Part shown: positions 1 through 13,334 of the stretch, piece after piece
How positions within the stretch are numbered: the first letter of the stretch is position 1
How the letters are laid out: the number at the start of each line of letters is the position of its first letter
Assembly (NCBI RefSeq): GCF_037975245.1
Contig: NC_092574.1
Location: forward strand, 24,593,713-24,657,712
Direction: 5' to 3'
Length of the DNA: 64,000 nucleotides
Source: Apostichopus japonicus
Lineage: Eukaryota > Echinodermata > Holothuroidea > Aspidochirotida > Stichopodidae
Made by a program: the position numbers and the translations under genes
Notes under the pieces: model-generated
Told to the model about the DNA's origin: nothing
Database searches by the model: none
What the model saw: only the letters and a program-made list of their open reading frames with translations

Positions 1-1034
1 ATGTTTCTTATAGACATCCCTGATCGTATATACTACAGTAGATCGGGTAGAAATAAGTACAATAAAACTGTTTTTTCTTTTATTAAATAGTCTAACTTGT
101 CGAACTTCTTCATTAGCGTGAACCCTTTGAAAGTTCATATATGACATTGGTAATGTTGCAGTAGTTCCTGAAGCCTTGCTATAATAGTCGTCCTTCACGA
201 TTAACGTTCCTGCTATGGTAACTGTATACTGCCATCACAAAATGTTGTTAGTAAGCAAAGGACGTACGAAGAATGAATTCGGTCTCCAAAGAAACAATTG
301 TTCGATTTGCTCAAAAGAAGAACAAAGAAGAAGAAGGAGAAGAAGATAAAAGGGAAAAAACATTTTCGGTTTCCTATCGACTATAGAACAATATAGAAAT
401 ATACCGTACACTACCCAACCCCCACCCCCTCCATTAAATGATCACATACACGACTTGCCCCCATTTGAGTTACAATTCGTAGAAAATGGGAGAGAGAGAA
501 GGAGACGGATATTAGGCTTTTCTAAACGCCAAACAGTACATATTATTTCCCCCCTCCCCCCCACCAAAAAATAGAGAGAGGGAAGATATGGACACAAAAA
601 AGAGAGAACTAGAATCACCCTCATCCCACGAACACCTGGACATGCGTACCTTTAACAGAATTGGCCACATTGTACTAGCATGTCATAGTTAGTGTTAGTA
701 AATCTATCCTTCAAAACATATATATTGACATGAGCCTATTTGTAGTTCATAAGATCTTAAAGATATTAAATGAATCATTTCATTAAACTTACTTATAACT
801 CTAACAGAGTAATGTACATAATGTTTCACGCTTTCTTGTAACCATGTCAATACTGTTGTAATAAATCAATCTGTATCTTTGACGCATCATACAGCGCATG
901 CCATTCAACATCATACAGTTTTGCAGTTCACGCTGAAACCGAACGTACATTGTGATTGAAAATCTCATTGACTGTCTTTAACATGAATATTTACTCTCCT
1001 CTATAAGGGATAATGACTGGCAGCAGACGACGGC
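1..1034. other. Unassigned AT-rich DNA
   Basis: Only a short GAAGAAGAAG purine run (about 315-345), short GAGAGA runs and C-rich strings around 418-432 and 549-563 are seen. No exon-like frame or RNA gene is recognised. Confidence 0.6.
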
Positions 1035-1240
1035 AGCAACAACAAAAAACAATTGTAATAATAACAATAATCGACAATAGTACTAACAACACCACCAACA
1101 GCAAGTATAGTCACAACATCATCGCAACAGTAATAACGGCAGAAAACAACATAATGAAACCATGGAGGCAATATAATTACTGTGGTACCTGTAGCATTAC
1201 AACAAAACCAATAAATCCAGCAATAGCGCCACAAAATAAT

Positions 1241-1608
1241 AACAACAATAGCTCCGACAGCAAGCGAAACAATAACGAAAATAATAGTAACAACAGAATG
1301 ACATTATTAATGCCGTAACAAAACCCTTATTGTCTAATGTATTAACAAAAGAAAGAATGCAGACAACAATACCGACAGAAAGAACAACAACAATAGCTCC
1401 GACAACAAGAGCAACAGTATCAATAACGACAATAATAGTCACAACAGAATGACATTATTAATGCCGTAACAAAACCCTTATTGTCTAATGTATTAACAAA
1501 AGAAAGAATGCAGACAACAATACCGACAGAAAGAACAACAAAAATAGCTCCGACAGCAAGAGCAACAGTATCAATAACGACAATAATAGTAACAACAGAC
1601 AGAAAGAA
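1241..1608. repeat. Tandem repeat, about 150-bp unit, 2.4 copies, AAC/ATA-rich
   Basis: AATAGCTCCGACA recurs at about 1248, 1393 and 1544, and ATGACATTATTAATGCCG at 1298 and 1449. Offsets are 145-151 bp. The unit itself is built from CAACAA and AATAAC trinucleotide-like sequence, which begins upstream at about 1035. Frames through it are open by composition only. A GAAAGAAAG run follows at 1600-1630. Confidence 0.92.
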
Positions 1609-2523
1609 AGGAAGAAAGTAAGAAAGAAAGAAGTTTGCTAAGAAGTTTGCTATTGTTTGTACTACTCAACAGACATTTTACGTTCGTTGCGTAGGAAAAA
1701 CAATTCTTAATAAAATTCCTCAGGCCATGTTATTTAGCAATTAGCAGAGATACTTAAAGGTTATCTGCCCATAAAAAACAACAACTAAACTAAGCTCATC
1801 GGTTTGGTATCATTACGTAATTTTTTTTGTTCTTGATCTCAAAGGTATTGCGCCTATACAGAAATCCGTAAAACGAATGTGTTAAGAAAAACAGGCGCGC
1901 GGTCGTGATCAGTCCATTACCTCAACTTTCTTTACTGATAAAGGTACCAACCCTTAAAATACCTACTTGATCTAAAGCTTCCAATCAATGCTGTTATATA
2001 ATTTACCCTCTGGAAAATCAGAATGATTTCACTAGTCTTGTGAAACCCATCATTACTTTTAGGGCTTTCAAATAAGTATTTCAATGTACTTTACTCCTAC
2101 TCTGATTTCGTAAGTGAGTAAGTAAGGCTTCACGCTGGTCTCATTAAGTCAGATATTCCATATCCTTTATATAAGGTATCTTACTTCTTATGGAGGTTTC
2201 CGCTGGTCGTTATTTCATGGCACCTTCAGTTGTTTTGTTCGAGTCAAGAAGATACATCGAGTTACGAAAGTCTAACGATTTCGTCATACCTAAAACAACG
2301 CTCTTAACTCACCGTAATGTAAATTCCTCTGTACTATTCGAAAGCCTTAAGTCCCTCAATTGCAACAATTCCCACACCGCATTTCAACCATAAAAAATAA
2401 ATCATATTTGACAACATATCGAAAATGGTGTGCTCTTCTTCGCCTATTGACAGTTCTGAGAAATTAGAAGAGTCGGGTTGATTGATATCAACTGTAACGA
2501 AGGACGCTAACTTCATAAAGGGT

Positions 2524-2528
<5 letters not shown>

Positions 2529-2592
<64 letters not shown>

Positions 2593-2593
2593 T
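2529..2593. repeat. (TA)n/(CA)n microsatellite
   Basis: About 54 bp of TA followed by ACACACACAC. Confidence 0.98.
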
Positions 2594-5458
2594 GCACGTG
2601 TAGTATCACCGCTGCTACCATTGCTTCTATGTATGATTTACATGTGGCTTATAAGTTTTGACCAATGCACATTAACATTTCCTTTGGGACGCGGTATCTA
2701 TAGTGTAACGTCACAACGACAAACATGTCTTAATATTAATGAAACAAGGTGGCAACCTAGAACACTGGCAAATACTGCAGTGTCCGAATTGACCTTGGTA
2801 AAAGCATCCATTGCTGAATGGCAACTTTACGTCAGACTTGTGTAGCTTTTCGATAAGGAAACGTTCTTCTTGTTACACGAAGGAGACTCATTATTACTGC
2901 CTTCTTTGGCGGTGTGCGTCTATAACAAGATCAGTTGCGATTTAGATTAACTTCCAAAAGTAGTCCAGTTCATCAGTAATTTTCCTTATTCAAATCTGAC
3001 AATTTTTTTTATATTACTGTCAGTCAACCTGTGTCGGCTATTGATATGCAACTGAATTTTAAATGACGGTTTCTGTAGAAAAATGGAAAATATAGCGACC
3101 TGTTCTTGAAGTTACCATACTCTTTTTGACAGCGCTTCCACAGGGGAATCTCTCATAGTTTGATATGCATTGCATATACCCTTAATGTCATCGTCGTATG
3201 TAGGTATGCATGTTTCTCTTGATGGAACACACCCCTGTCTCTTTCTCTCCGAAGTCGCCCACGATAGGCTACAAGACTATACAATCTAACGAAAACAAGG
3301 ATGGATACCACTAAGCTTTATATCCAATCTTGTTACTGCACCCACATGTTCTACTCTTTGTATATATCCGTACAAGGATATATATTTAAAAGCTATAAGG
3401 TGGAAGATAGCTCCCTTAGATATCATAAATTTAATATAAAAAGCAAAATATTACTGCTTTGTTTATTTCATCTGATAGAGCTCACAACCACCTCAGTAAT
3501 GGAAACATTATCTAACATCAAATGCATGAAATACTACTGTTCCAACAGTAATTGCTTCCGGATATTTGAAGAAAACATAAAATGTTAAATGAAACGTAAT
3601 ACGTAATTTATAGGGAGGTTGTAAATATGTCTTATTTTCATTTGAGTAATTTATCATGCGATAGTTGCAGAATTATTAGAGCTTCAATGTAAATAAACCC
3701 CTCGCTCGAGAGAAATTTAAATAAGAACCTTTATTAATTTTTGCGGGTCGCCTATGATGTTTACGTCCATTAAAAAGAGAAGGGAAATTGTAAAGCGATT
3801 CCAGGTTTTCATAATCAGTTGGCTTCTTTGACTATCAGGAAGTATAATGAAGAATTTTAAATATTAATTATTTCAGCATTCTTGCATGAAAGCCCGACAC
3901 GGTGTCACCACTGTCGTGAGATGACACATCCGTCTGTTAAACTTCTATCAAATGAGAATTAGATTGATCCTGTTTTCAGCAGTAACACGGTTTCCTTCAT
4001 AATTTTGTTTTGCAATATCTATTGAAAATGATAAACAGTTAAGAATGAGATTATTATAATTTATATATGAATAGAAACCTTCAAACTGTTAAGTGGAACT
4101 TTGAAAGTCAAGTAAAAATGGCAAAACTGATAGGTGTTTTTAAACTGATTAAGATCAATACTATTGTTAGTTTCGATCATTTCGTGTAGAGAATGATTTA
4201 TCTATTGCTGAGAATACTCAATTTGATAAAAAAGGGGTTAATAAATGTATATCAACTATTTTGTGCGATGGGATGGAAGTGTGGGAGTACCCAAATGTCC
4301 CCCTTTCCCTAACCTGTAGGGACCTAGCATATATACCTCTTTCAAAATCTTACTAATGCACAAAACTTAACGCCTCTAGTACAACAAGAATCTGAAGAAG
4401 TTATATTTCGGAGAAAACAGTAACACATAAGAAAGAGAAACCATTTTGTAATAATGGTGTTGGGTACATACATCGACGGTGATTGGTTCAAATGTTACCT
4501 GGGCTCTTATAGTGTTGAATATGCATGTCAACAAACATTGTCATGTAAATTTATATGTAATTTATTATCCAAGCTTCTTAAGGCCCATATAGTCACCACG
4601 ACAATAGTCATCAATCTCTGGCGTAGTAACTAATCGTCTGTTCTCACGTACAAAAAAAAGAAAAGGTTACCAAATTGTTTTTGTTTTAGTGACCTACATC
4701 TGATCCTTCTAGAACAACCCTAGAACGTCACGCAATGTAGGCGACTTAAATTATAAGGATTGGCTCTTTGGAGTAATGTACTATAAGCAATAGTCATAAT
4801 TTATGGACGTGTGTTGTTTTTGGTCGACCAATCAGCAGTTCGGAGACTACATATCCAATCATAGACGTCCTCCCAAAGATTCAATGATCCCGCAGTTCTG
4901 AATTAACGATCGAACCAGAAGGATCGCATCATCAAGTTCAACTTGATTTAACCCCTAGAGGGTAATTGCATGATTTCGTTTTAGTTATACGGCCGTATTA
5001 TTAATACTTGATTCAATATTGTATTCTAATATGGATTCAATATTAAGATGAAGCGAATAGGAGAAAAGAAAAACATCATGAATTCGAAATGAACTTTTTA
5101 ACGTCTATCTTGGATCACTTCGTTAATGGATAGGCTGAGTAGCCCGAGTACCCAACCACCATGGCATGGTAAGATTCGCCAGCCGTACCATCTACATGAA
5201 GCTACCGGGAGCCCATCCCGTAACTCGATAGTATGTCTGCACATTCAACTTCAGTAAAGGTAGGAATGTGACTGATGTTGACCCTTGAGTGGATAGGGGG
5301 ATGGTACATCATTTATTACGAATGATCTTTACCGACAAAAGAGTTCTTACTTTGTTGAAGACACATGTCACTATAAACGCAAAGCATTTAAACCCGTATC
5401 GTATCATATTATTATCTACCCCTCCAAATCCAATGGAAAGAAAATTTATAGTGCAGGT

Positions 5459-5488
5459 GGGTGGGGGAGGGGATCGATGGGGAAGGGG
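5459..5488 (+). other. Potential G-quadruplex
   Basis: Five runs of three to five G within 30 bases, within an otherwise AT-rich stretch. Confidence 0.5.
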
Positions 5489-8400
5489 CGTGAGTCACTT
5501 ATTACTAAAAGTCTTTAGCGATGATAAAGAACTGATTAACCGTGCAAATATCATTACACGAGGTTTAAACTAGTAGTCTGAGTATAGCCCATTTCTTGCA
5601 AGTGCAATCTGATCGGTTGCCTTGGATACGTTGATAATGTCTGATAATGTATACTGTGCTGTGTACTTAATCATTGCATGCGATACTCAACGTTGAGATA
5701 GCAACCAATGCGCACGGTACATTGCATATTTGCGTTACTAGCCAGAGTGAATTTTTATTGTCCTGAAAACTGCTGAGGGCGAACCTAAACTAGAGCGAAT
5801 AATGTTTTACACTCTCTCCGCCTCCGTCTCTCTCTCTCTCTTTTCCCTCAGTTCTCAAATGGGTTCAATATTATCATTATGATGGAGAAACAAGAAAAAA
5901 TGAGCGGATTATTTAATCAAGTGCTTGTATGTACGGTACTATACAATCTTCAATGGTGATTACTTCCCAGTCGAGTTCACTGTAAACATCATCACGTATA
6001 TAGGAAGACAATATATTGGAATAAATATGTAATGACAAGGGATGGAATATGAAATGAAAGCACGAGGGGAAAATAGGAAATTTGAAAGTTGTCGAACCGG
6101 AATGATTGCAACTTAATTAGCCCTGCAAGCAGGTCAATGATCTGGAATAACCAGTATAGACCTAAATAGTTCATTTTTTTTAAAACAATTTAGGCATATA
6201 TTTTAATATTTACCGTGATAACATCTCGTGTTAGTAGGTCGATGCGGAGGAGTGCATACCTACTTCACATTATCGATTAATAAACCTACCACCAACATCG
6301 CGGATTCGGTAACTAGAAAATGCGATAATAGGAATTTTACTGGCCGTGATTATATTGGTTAACTGTGTTTCTCTTTCAATTACATCGTGACCTTGTTTGC
6401 TCAAAGATAAGAAATTGGAAATATCAGTTAGTTTTCTGGTATTTCTATTGGCTGCCCGTTTCTATGTGGTTTTACACTAATGAACGCGTTGACAATTGTG
6501 TGTATACTATAAGCGTGTCATGCGCGCTGATATTGATGAATATAGTTCGAAGTGACACCATAGAGGAGCGTTGCTCAATAGGTCAAAGGTCAATCAGGTC
6601 AATCTTAGATATTTGCGAGACTCTATACCCTATACAGTGATGAATGTAAACTAACGTGTTAGGGAACATATGATACTGTAAATATATCATGGCCTGGTAC
6701 ATCGAGAATAACTATCAGCCGATACTTCACATATTATCACTCAGAATTGGAAAATTTGGAAGGATGAAACATCAATTATGATATTCGACTATGATTGACT
6801 GGCTATAGTCAAAGTGCTTTTCGCGAATTCACAGGTTAGGCTACATATAGGTTCCGCAACACAACAGTATTTGTACGGATTACATGCCCGGCGCCAACAC
6901 ACTCGATAGCAGTTGTTAGTATAGGGTATGCAGTTGTTTGTAGTGAACAGGTTACCTGGGCAGGATGATCGTATAAAAACATGTTTTCCTTTCCAAAGAT
7001 AAATTGAAGTCCAAATAGAAACAACTAAACTAAACAACTAAAATGATGCCATCCTTGACTTATGACGCTATTAATATTGTGCTGTGATATAACATCGCAG
7101 TGGATGGTTACCGATTGACTTGTACAGGAATGACACAGACAGGAACAGCGCATGCGCAGATGCTATCTGCGAACTAAATAATTGTACCATTAGACATAAA
7201 ATAGCGTATTGACATTGTTCTTTAAGTATTCAATACATATATCGAGTATTAGACAATATAACTTTACAATTTAATCAAACGAGGACACTATATTTTAGAA
7301 TTCTTGAACGAATGTAAGAAAAGCCAGTATAAACTGCGTTTCGATTCGCTGCCCGGACATTTTTTTCATAGTAGCGTTAGTCATACATAGGACACAGCAT
7401 CAGTAATCTAAACTTGGTAATTTGAAGGGGTTGACTTACATTGTAACAGGACTAGTTTATAGTACCATTGAAAACACTGCAAAGAAGTATTTCCAATTAT
7501 TATGAAAATTCAAAGAAATCTGTGAGTGTATTAAAAATTTCACCGTATTATCAGCATACAACCGGAAAGTTCTCGCAAAACAATTTGCGATGTATTTATA
7601 AGGCTAGCAAATCTAACACGCTTGACTCAGGCAGGACTTGGTAACTAATAAGGTAAATATACTAAATAATTCGCTCATTTTAGGGGCGAAAAGAGAGTGT
7701 GACCTTGTGTAGGAAGTGTAAAGTGTAATTGTTATGTTGTTCCCTTAGGCCTAAATATTTAATGATGATGAACCCAGAACTCACGATATAGGCAATTATC
7801 AACTATTATCAATCGATCAATGAGCGATTAAATAATAAAATAGTTCCGATTCTTAAGAAACAAAAAAATGTAAACCTTGTGCCTTAGACACTATTCCATA
7901 TATCTTTACTATAACCATTCCAATAACTAAACCTAATCAACAATGTTCACCTGTTGAGTGACTAATGTGAAGTCTTCACCGTTAAGGCATCTTGGTTTAT
8001 CGAGTCTTGTTAAACTTGAACCAAATTAACACAAATATGTCAGTGAGGAGTCAAAGAAGTGTAAAGGACGCCATTTTTAATGATCAAGCAGGTCAAACGA
8101 GTCCAAAACACATCAAAATGAATTTGATTGGCGAAAGTCGTCGAACTCCCGTAAGAATTTTTTTTTTTTTAATTAAAAGCTAAAATCTGTAACTAGGTTA
8201 AATCAAGTTCCTGATGAAGTGGTCTTTAAGTCCAGCAGAATATTTGTTAATTTATCGGCCGAATGCCTGAACTGGTTGAATTGATCAGATTGAAAATTTA
8301 ATAAAGTTTCGATTGAGCGAGTATTCATTGATTACGTGAATCATGCGACTGTCAAAGTTTTTAAACAATTGTTGGTCGCCTTCCCAGCGTAACTTTTTGG

Positions 8401-9439
8401 CCATGAAACATAGTTTGCCAAGCTTGATCACGCCTTATCATGCCCCCCCCCCCACACACACACATTGTGCTTATTGTAATTATGTCCAACGGTGGCTCAT
8501 ATGTTGTCATTTGTCAAAGTGGCTTGCGTGTTTAAATTGAACACGAGTCTTTTATATTCTATACTCAGAGGTACGGGTAGATTGCCTAGCCGATTGTACT
8601 TCACCTCTAACCTATTTTGCAATTAGTAATTGACCTGTACCGGTCGGTAGTTCTTCTGACGTTAGCATTTTCAGTATAATTAGCAGTTAATCTCATCTTC
8701 AAGTTCTTTCATAACGAGAAGGACATTTTCATCGAGTTTTGTTGAGGAACATTGTAATAGGAATGTTAGAGAATCTGATGAAAGTGGGGAAACCATGTTG
8801 ATCACGGAACAGCTAACTGATTTAGAAGTATGTTAAATGTTTAACATCTTATAGTACTGATATAAAATTATCCGTCGACAAAGTGGCATAATTAATATTG
8901 AAACTACATGTGGTAGCAAGTTTGTTGTCACCTCGACCCCTCTATCCCCCTGTTCTCACCGGGACGAATACCGTCACGGTCTGTTTGGTATGTCGCTAGT
9001 TTGAGCAAATTGGTTAACTGTATCTGTCATTGTATATGCGAAGACATCGCTCCAACCGATACTTCATCTTCTCAAGATGAATCCCATGTTACATCAGTAG
9101 TGCTGGTGTACACACCGAGCCTGCCTTATTGTTGTGGTTCACAATCATGTACTTGTACACGGAGTACATAACCTCACCACCCATTTCTCCCTCCCTTCCT
9201 CATACAGAAAATTTGTCAAACCACTGACCGAAAACCGACCGACAACGAATTACATACATTGTTTGTAGCCTTATACACATCCCCTTTCCTCGTCTCATTG
9301 AAACAGCCATTTTGTCACAACACTGATGGCAAAGCCTTATATCGATGAACCCGAATGTTTACAGCGATATAATGATACAACTAAAGGCATCGTCCCATCC
9401 TAACTTCATCTTGAAAATAAAACCCCATGACGTCACTGA

Positions 9440-9545
9440 TGGTACACATCGATAATAATAATAATATAATAATGTGGATTTATACAGCGCACAAATCCAC
9501 CTTAAGTTAACAAGGCGCTCAAGGCACATAAAGGCGATAACCGAC
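9440..9545. mobile_element. Possible short interspersed element with GTGGATTT hairpin
   Basis: (ATA)n at about 9451-9472 leads into GTGGATTT (9474-9481), an 11-base loop containing AGCGC, and AAATCCAC (9493-9500), a perfect 8-bp stem. It is followed by CAAGGCGCTCAAGGC. The TTTATA-x-AGCGC and AAGGCGCT pairing is typical of dispersed elements in aquatic animals. Only one clear copy is in the window, so the call is tentative. Confidence 0.4.
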
Positions 9546-9974
9546 TTATGCCTGAAAAACAAACATATCGACTCTATCCCGCTCCCCTCCCCTCCCCCTT
9601 ACCCAATCCCTTAGAACGAATTAATTGTCACGAAAATAATGGTATACGCACCACTCGAACTAATTTTATTCTTGACATGAAGTTATAATATGTTGGCCCT
9701 ACAGCCCCATTCCTCTCACTTACCCCCGCCCCGCCCCCTCGTCCCGCCCCCTGCCCATCGCAACGAATTCCTTTTTGCAGTCTCGTAACTATGGAACTAT
9801 ACTTTTGTGATTGTTTTATTATACAGCCATAACATAGCGATATTAAAGAGGTTGGCCCTTCCACCTTTCCCCTTTAATTGATCGACGCTCGAAATTCTTT
9901 TATCAGACAGGCCAAATTACAAGATGTTCTGCATGCATCATTAGTCTCAATATCTCTCTTAGAGGTAATTTTGT

Positions 9975-10008
9975 ATCTTCTTCTTCTTCTTCTTCTTCTT
10001 CTTCTTTA
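9975..10008. repeat. (CTT)n microsatellite
   Basis: About ten TTC/CTT units. Confidence 0.97.
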
Positions 10009-11178
10009 TTTCTGATCTTTTTTTAAAATCATGGTTTGGCGTCATATGAATTCACAATCTAAATTCAATGAGTAGAAGAGGGAGAACGGGAATCAATATA
10101 TCCTAAATGACAGGACGATTTGTTTCTCTCTCTATGTAGTCCCTGACAGAATAACTTCTTGACTTTGACATGTACGCCGAAAAAAAGGAGAAAAAGAAAG
10201 AAGAATGCTAGGGTGATAAAAGCCTTGGGGGAAAATAAACTGGCGCAGCCATGAATATGCTATTAGAAGCGAGGTATTCACACCCCTAGACTATTATAAT
10301 ATAATAACGGTACATGCAAGTTTCAAACGATAACGAATATTTAAAAACAATAGCAAAACGGATACAGAATTTCCCTAGATCATCACTTACAATCCTGAAA
10401 ATATATAAATAAATCATTCTCTCTTTTCTGGTAAGGTGTGAAAATATATCTGAAATATCAATAAATATGTGAGATGGAAGATTTTTCCCTCTTCTCCCCT
10501 ATATGAGCTGATTGTATATGAACACTGTATATTCAAGTGTTACAGCAAGGCATATGTTAAGGGCACTTTATTGTCTAGCAGACGACCGTGTCTGTATAGT
10601 TTGAAAGGAATAAAAACGTGTCAACATTAGCAGAGGCGCCGAGAGCCAGGTTCGACCCGGCGGGGAACAATTATGCAACCTGGGCTCCCTAATTGCAAGC
10701 TTTATTTCCCCTTTAGAATATTGTGAAGATGATCATAACTGTTTGTTCATCCCACACTTTCCCATGCAGCATTACCCCCCCCCCCCATGTTTTCACGAGC
10801 CCCTTAATTGTGTCCTTGCTAACCCCCTCTCTAGGCATGCCTAAATATTGGTACCAGCTATATTTTGGGGTGTAAAGTAAAGGTTTATACATATTTGTGA
10901 TACTAATATCACATCACCGACAATGAAATCGTATGCTTACGCAGTGTCGTGGTGAGAATCTCCCAGTTCAAACGACAACATACCGTTTGCCTAATATAAT
11001 CAGCATACGGAGACTTCTATAAGCTCATCATCTCACTGTACATGACAAATATTGTTAGATTCATGTATAAATAATATATTCGCCGACGGGTGACAACCAC
11101 CTTTCTGAAATATGCATAACATATGAGTTACTGAGCCTAATTTCTTTGGCCATGTGTTCCGGCGTATTCAATTACATA

Positions 11179-11181
<3 letters not shown>
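10009..11181. other. Unassigned DNA with one GC-rich patch
   Basis: GGCGCCGAGAGCCAGGTTCG at about 10635-10654 and CTGGGCTCCC at 10680 form a GC-rich patch that resembles the GGGCCC-rich pieces near 33.2 and 34.3 kb. It may be a remnant of the same dispersed repeat. No gene is seen. Confidence 0.5.
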
Positions 11182-11249
<68 letters not shown>

Positions 11250-11307
11250 GTATGTATATATATATATATAAATATATATATAAACATATATATATACATA
11301 TATATAT

Positions 11308-11369
<62 letters not shown>
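11182..11369. repeat. (TA)n microsatellite with TG and AA interruptions
   Basis: About 188 bp. Interruptions at about 11231-11320 (TATG, TAAATA, TACATA) split two purer blocks. IYIY frames on both strands are artefacts. Confidence 0.98.
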
Positions 11370-11371
<2 letters not shown>

Positions 11372-11851
11372 ATCCTAAAGGCCTACACCTATATATCTCT
11401 ACATTTAGTACAGATCCTCAAACATATGTTTTTCGTTTCTATCTTTCCGCCCTGCCATATTTATGTGATGCTTATTATAAAAGAGAAAAACGTTCAAATT
11501 ATTTCTAAAACTGTTTCATTTTCATCTTCATCTTCATCACATAGACACGATTAGGTGTAACTATCGAGATACAGTTGTGACTAAAGCTATATAGGACCTG
11601 TATATCGTGATTATTACCTATATTCTGATAGATTGGATTTATATGATGTAATTATTTTACATTCGCAGGGCGTACATCGTGAAAAACAAGACCCCAAGGA
11701 TATGAATAATAAATAAGATCAATTCCAGTAGCTATTAAATGAAAACAAGCGATAAAATTAATCTTCTGAAATTATGTTCTTAATAATCATTATCATTGAA
11801 CGTTCCACATTAACTAACAGACATTCTACACATTCATACAAATATGTTGAC

Positions 11852-11879
11852 GGGAATGGTGGGGGAGGGGGGGAGGGGT
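11852..11879 (+). other. Potential G-quadruplex
   Basis: Four or more runs of three or more G within 28 bases on the plus strand. Fold potential is inferred from pattern only. Confidence 0.5.
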
Positions 11880-11954
11880 GTTGTGGTTTTAGGGAGTGAG
11901 TTTGTATCTTTCATTTCTGATATTTTGTCTTCCGTGGTAAAAATTCTGGCTTAG

Positions 11955-11975
11955 CTATATGTATATGTATATGTA

Positions 11976-12037
<62 letters not shown>

Positions 12038-12040
12038 TGG

Positions 12041-12076
<36 letters not shown>

Positions 12077-12124
12077 TGGCTATATATATATAGGGCCTAT
12101 ATTTAGGGCCTATATGTATATACA
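11955..12124. repeat. Compound TATATG/ATT/TA repeat with duplicated GCTGGC and AGGGCCTATAT
   Basis: TATATG units, then (ATT)n at about 11977-12000, then (TA)n interrupted by TATGCTGGCTAT at 12034 and again at about 12073, then AGGGCCTATAT twice near 12092 and 12105. The duplicated islands show that the TA array expanded by copying blocks of about 39 bp. Confidence 0.95.
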
Positions 12125-13108
12125 ATTTTAATGAGGAAGGTAGTCATTCCAATGTTGATTAAGTCCACTAATAACTGAAATGAATTAGAGTTTTCTTGTC
12201 ATGGTGATGGCTCTATAGCAGACACTGTATCATATCTGTAAAAGTCTGCATGTGGTAAGGTGACCAAAAATAAATTCATTCCGTCAAATGACCCAACTGA
12301 AAATAGGTTGCAAAGATATCCGTGTCGTTCGCGCTTTGTGACTTGTTTTCATTTAGTGGCGGAAGCGATTTACGATTCGACATGAACGTCTGTGATAGCT
12401 AAATGCTACACCGTAAAATTATCGCTAGCAGAATGTCATGTTAGATAAAGCTCAATGAAAACTTGGCGGCTTTCTTGCGCGGTTTGTGCTTCACAAAATC
12501 ACCACATACGTAAATAATCCTGAAGAGAAAGAGATTTATACCCCTTCTATCTAACTAAAACCTCGGACGAAAGAATTCTTCTACAGGGATGAGTCCTACT
12601 AAAAACTTCGTTTTAGGTTGAGTTGTATAACCCTCTGTCTTTCTGAACAATTTAAACTATCAAGTAAAAATCCATACCCTTCGATCTAACTAAGAACAAA
12701 GTTGGTCATTGGAAAACTACAGCCCCGAAGCGCGGGGGTCAAATAGTGGGCTGTGGGAAATATTGAACGTCCGGCAAAACAAAACATTATTGTACAAAGA
12801 AAAAACATGTATTTTCACTTTCAAAGTATACTGTACTAAAAGAAACATGATTAGTGCAGAAAGTGACCCGGTGGCATTGCCTTCGGGCCTAACCTAGCTC
12901 TTTGACGATGGCCTGAATATGGAACCCATCATTTAGTTGCTACATATGTTAGTATAAATTAGTATTCAGTTACTAACTGAAGGTTTGCCAGTACACAATT
13001 TGTTTGCCCAACGCTTGCAATGTAGGCCTAAGTTTCTATTTTTGTTTATCGTTTTGCAAATAATCAAAAGTTTATGCCGTACGTGATACACTTATCTTTC
13101 CTTTTAAA
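12125..13108. other. Unassigned DNA
   Basis: No repeat or gene recognised. A 62-codon frame at 12709-12897 has no domain. Confidence 0.55.
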
Positions 13109-13296
13109 CATGCATTTAGGATGGGATGCATGCATTTAGGATGCATGCATTTAGGATGCATGCATTTAGGATGCATGCATTTGGGATGCATGCATTTAGG
13201 ATGCATGCATTTAGGATGCATGCATTTAGGATGCATGCATTTAGGATGCATGCATTTAGGATGCATGCATTTAGCATGCATTTAGCATGTATGCAT
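13109..13296. repeat. 15-bp minisatellite built on ATGCATGCAT palindrome
   Basis: About 11 copies of ATGCATGCATTTAGG, slightly irregular at both ends, with one TTTGGG variant near 13180. Each unit contains a perfect 10-bp palindrome. Because 15 is a multiple of three, three overlapping frames stay open as five-residue repeats (MHPKC, LNACI and FRMHA types). They read equally well on both strands and show no start context or homology, so they are not called genes. Confidence 0.97.
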
Positions 13297-13334
13297 TTTT
13301 CCACTTCACGACCGGATTCTTCCTTTTGAGACTC

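Larger units (their letters stand above)
1631..9440. other. Unassigned DNA, no recognisable gene
   Basis: Apart from the microsatellite near 2.5 kb and the G-rich run near 5.46 kb, all frames are under 100 codons with no recognisable domain. A (TC)n run lies at about 5826-5841. At 5305-5350 and 5491-5535 two segments translate to loosely similar HLLLRMIFTDK/HLLLKVFSDDK strings; this is weak and probably chance. Confidence 0.55.

Noticed and set aside
1013-1442. N/T-rich and V/I-rich frames around 1.0-1.44 kb
   Set aside because: Composition-driven translation of CAA/AAT repeats.
5100-5290. Possible mitochondrial insertion (NUMT) because of its less AT-rich composition
   Set aside because: No rRNA, tRNA or mitochondrial protein sequence could be recognised in it.
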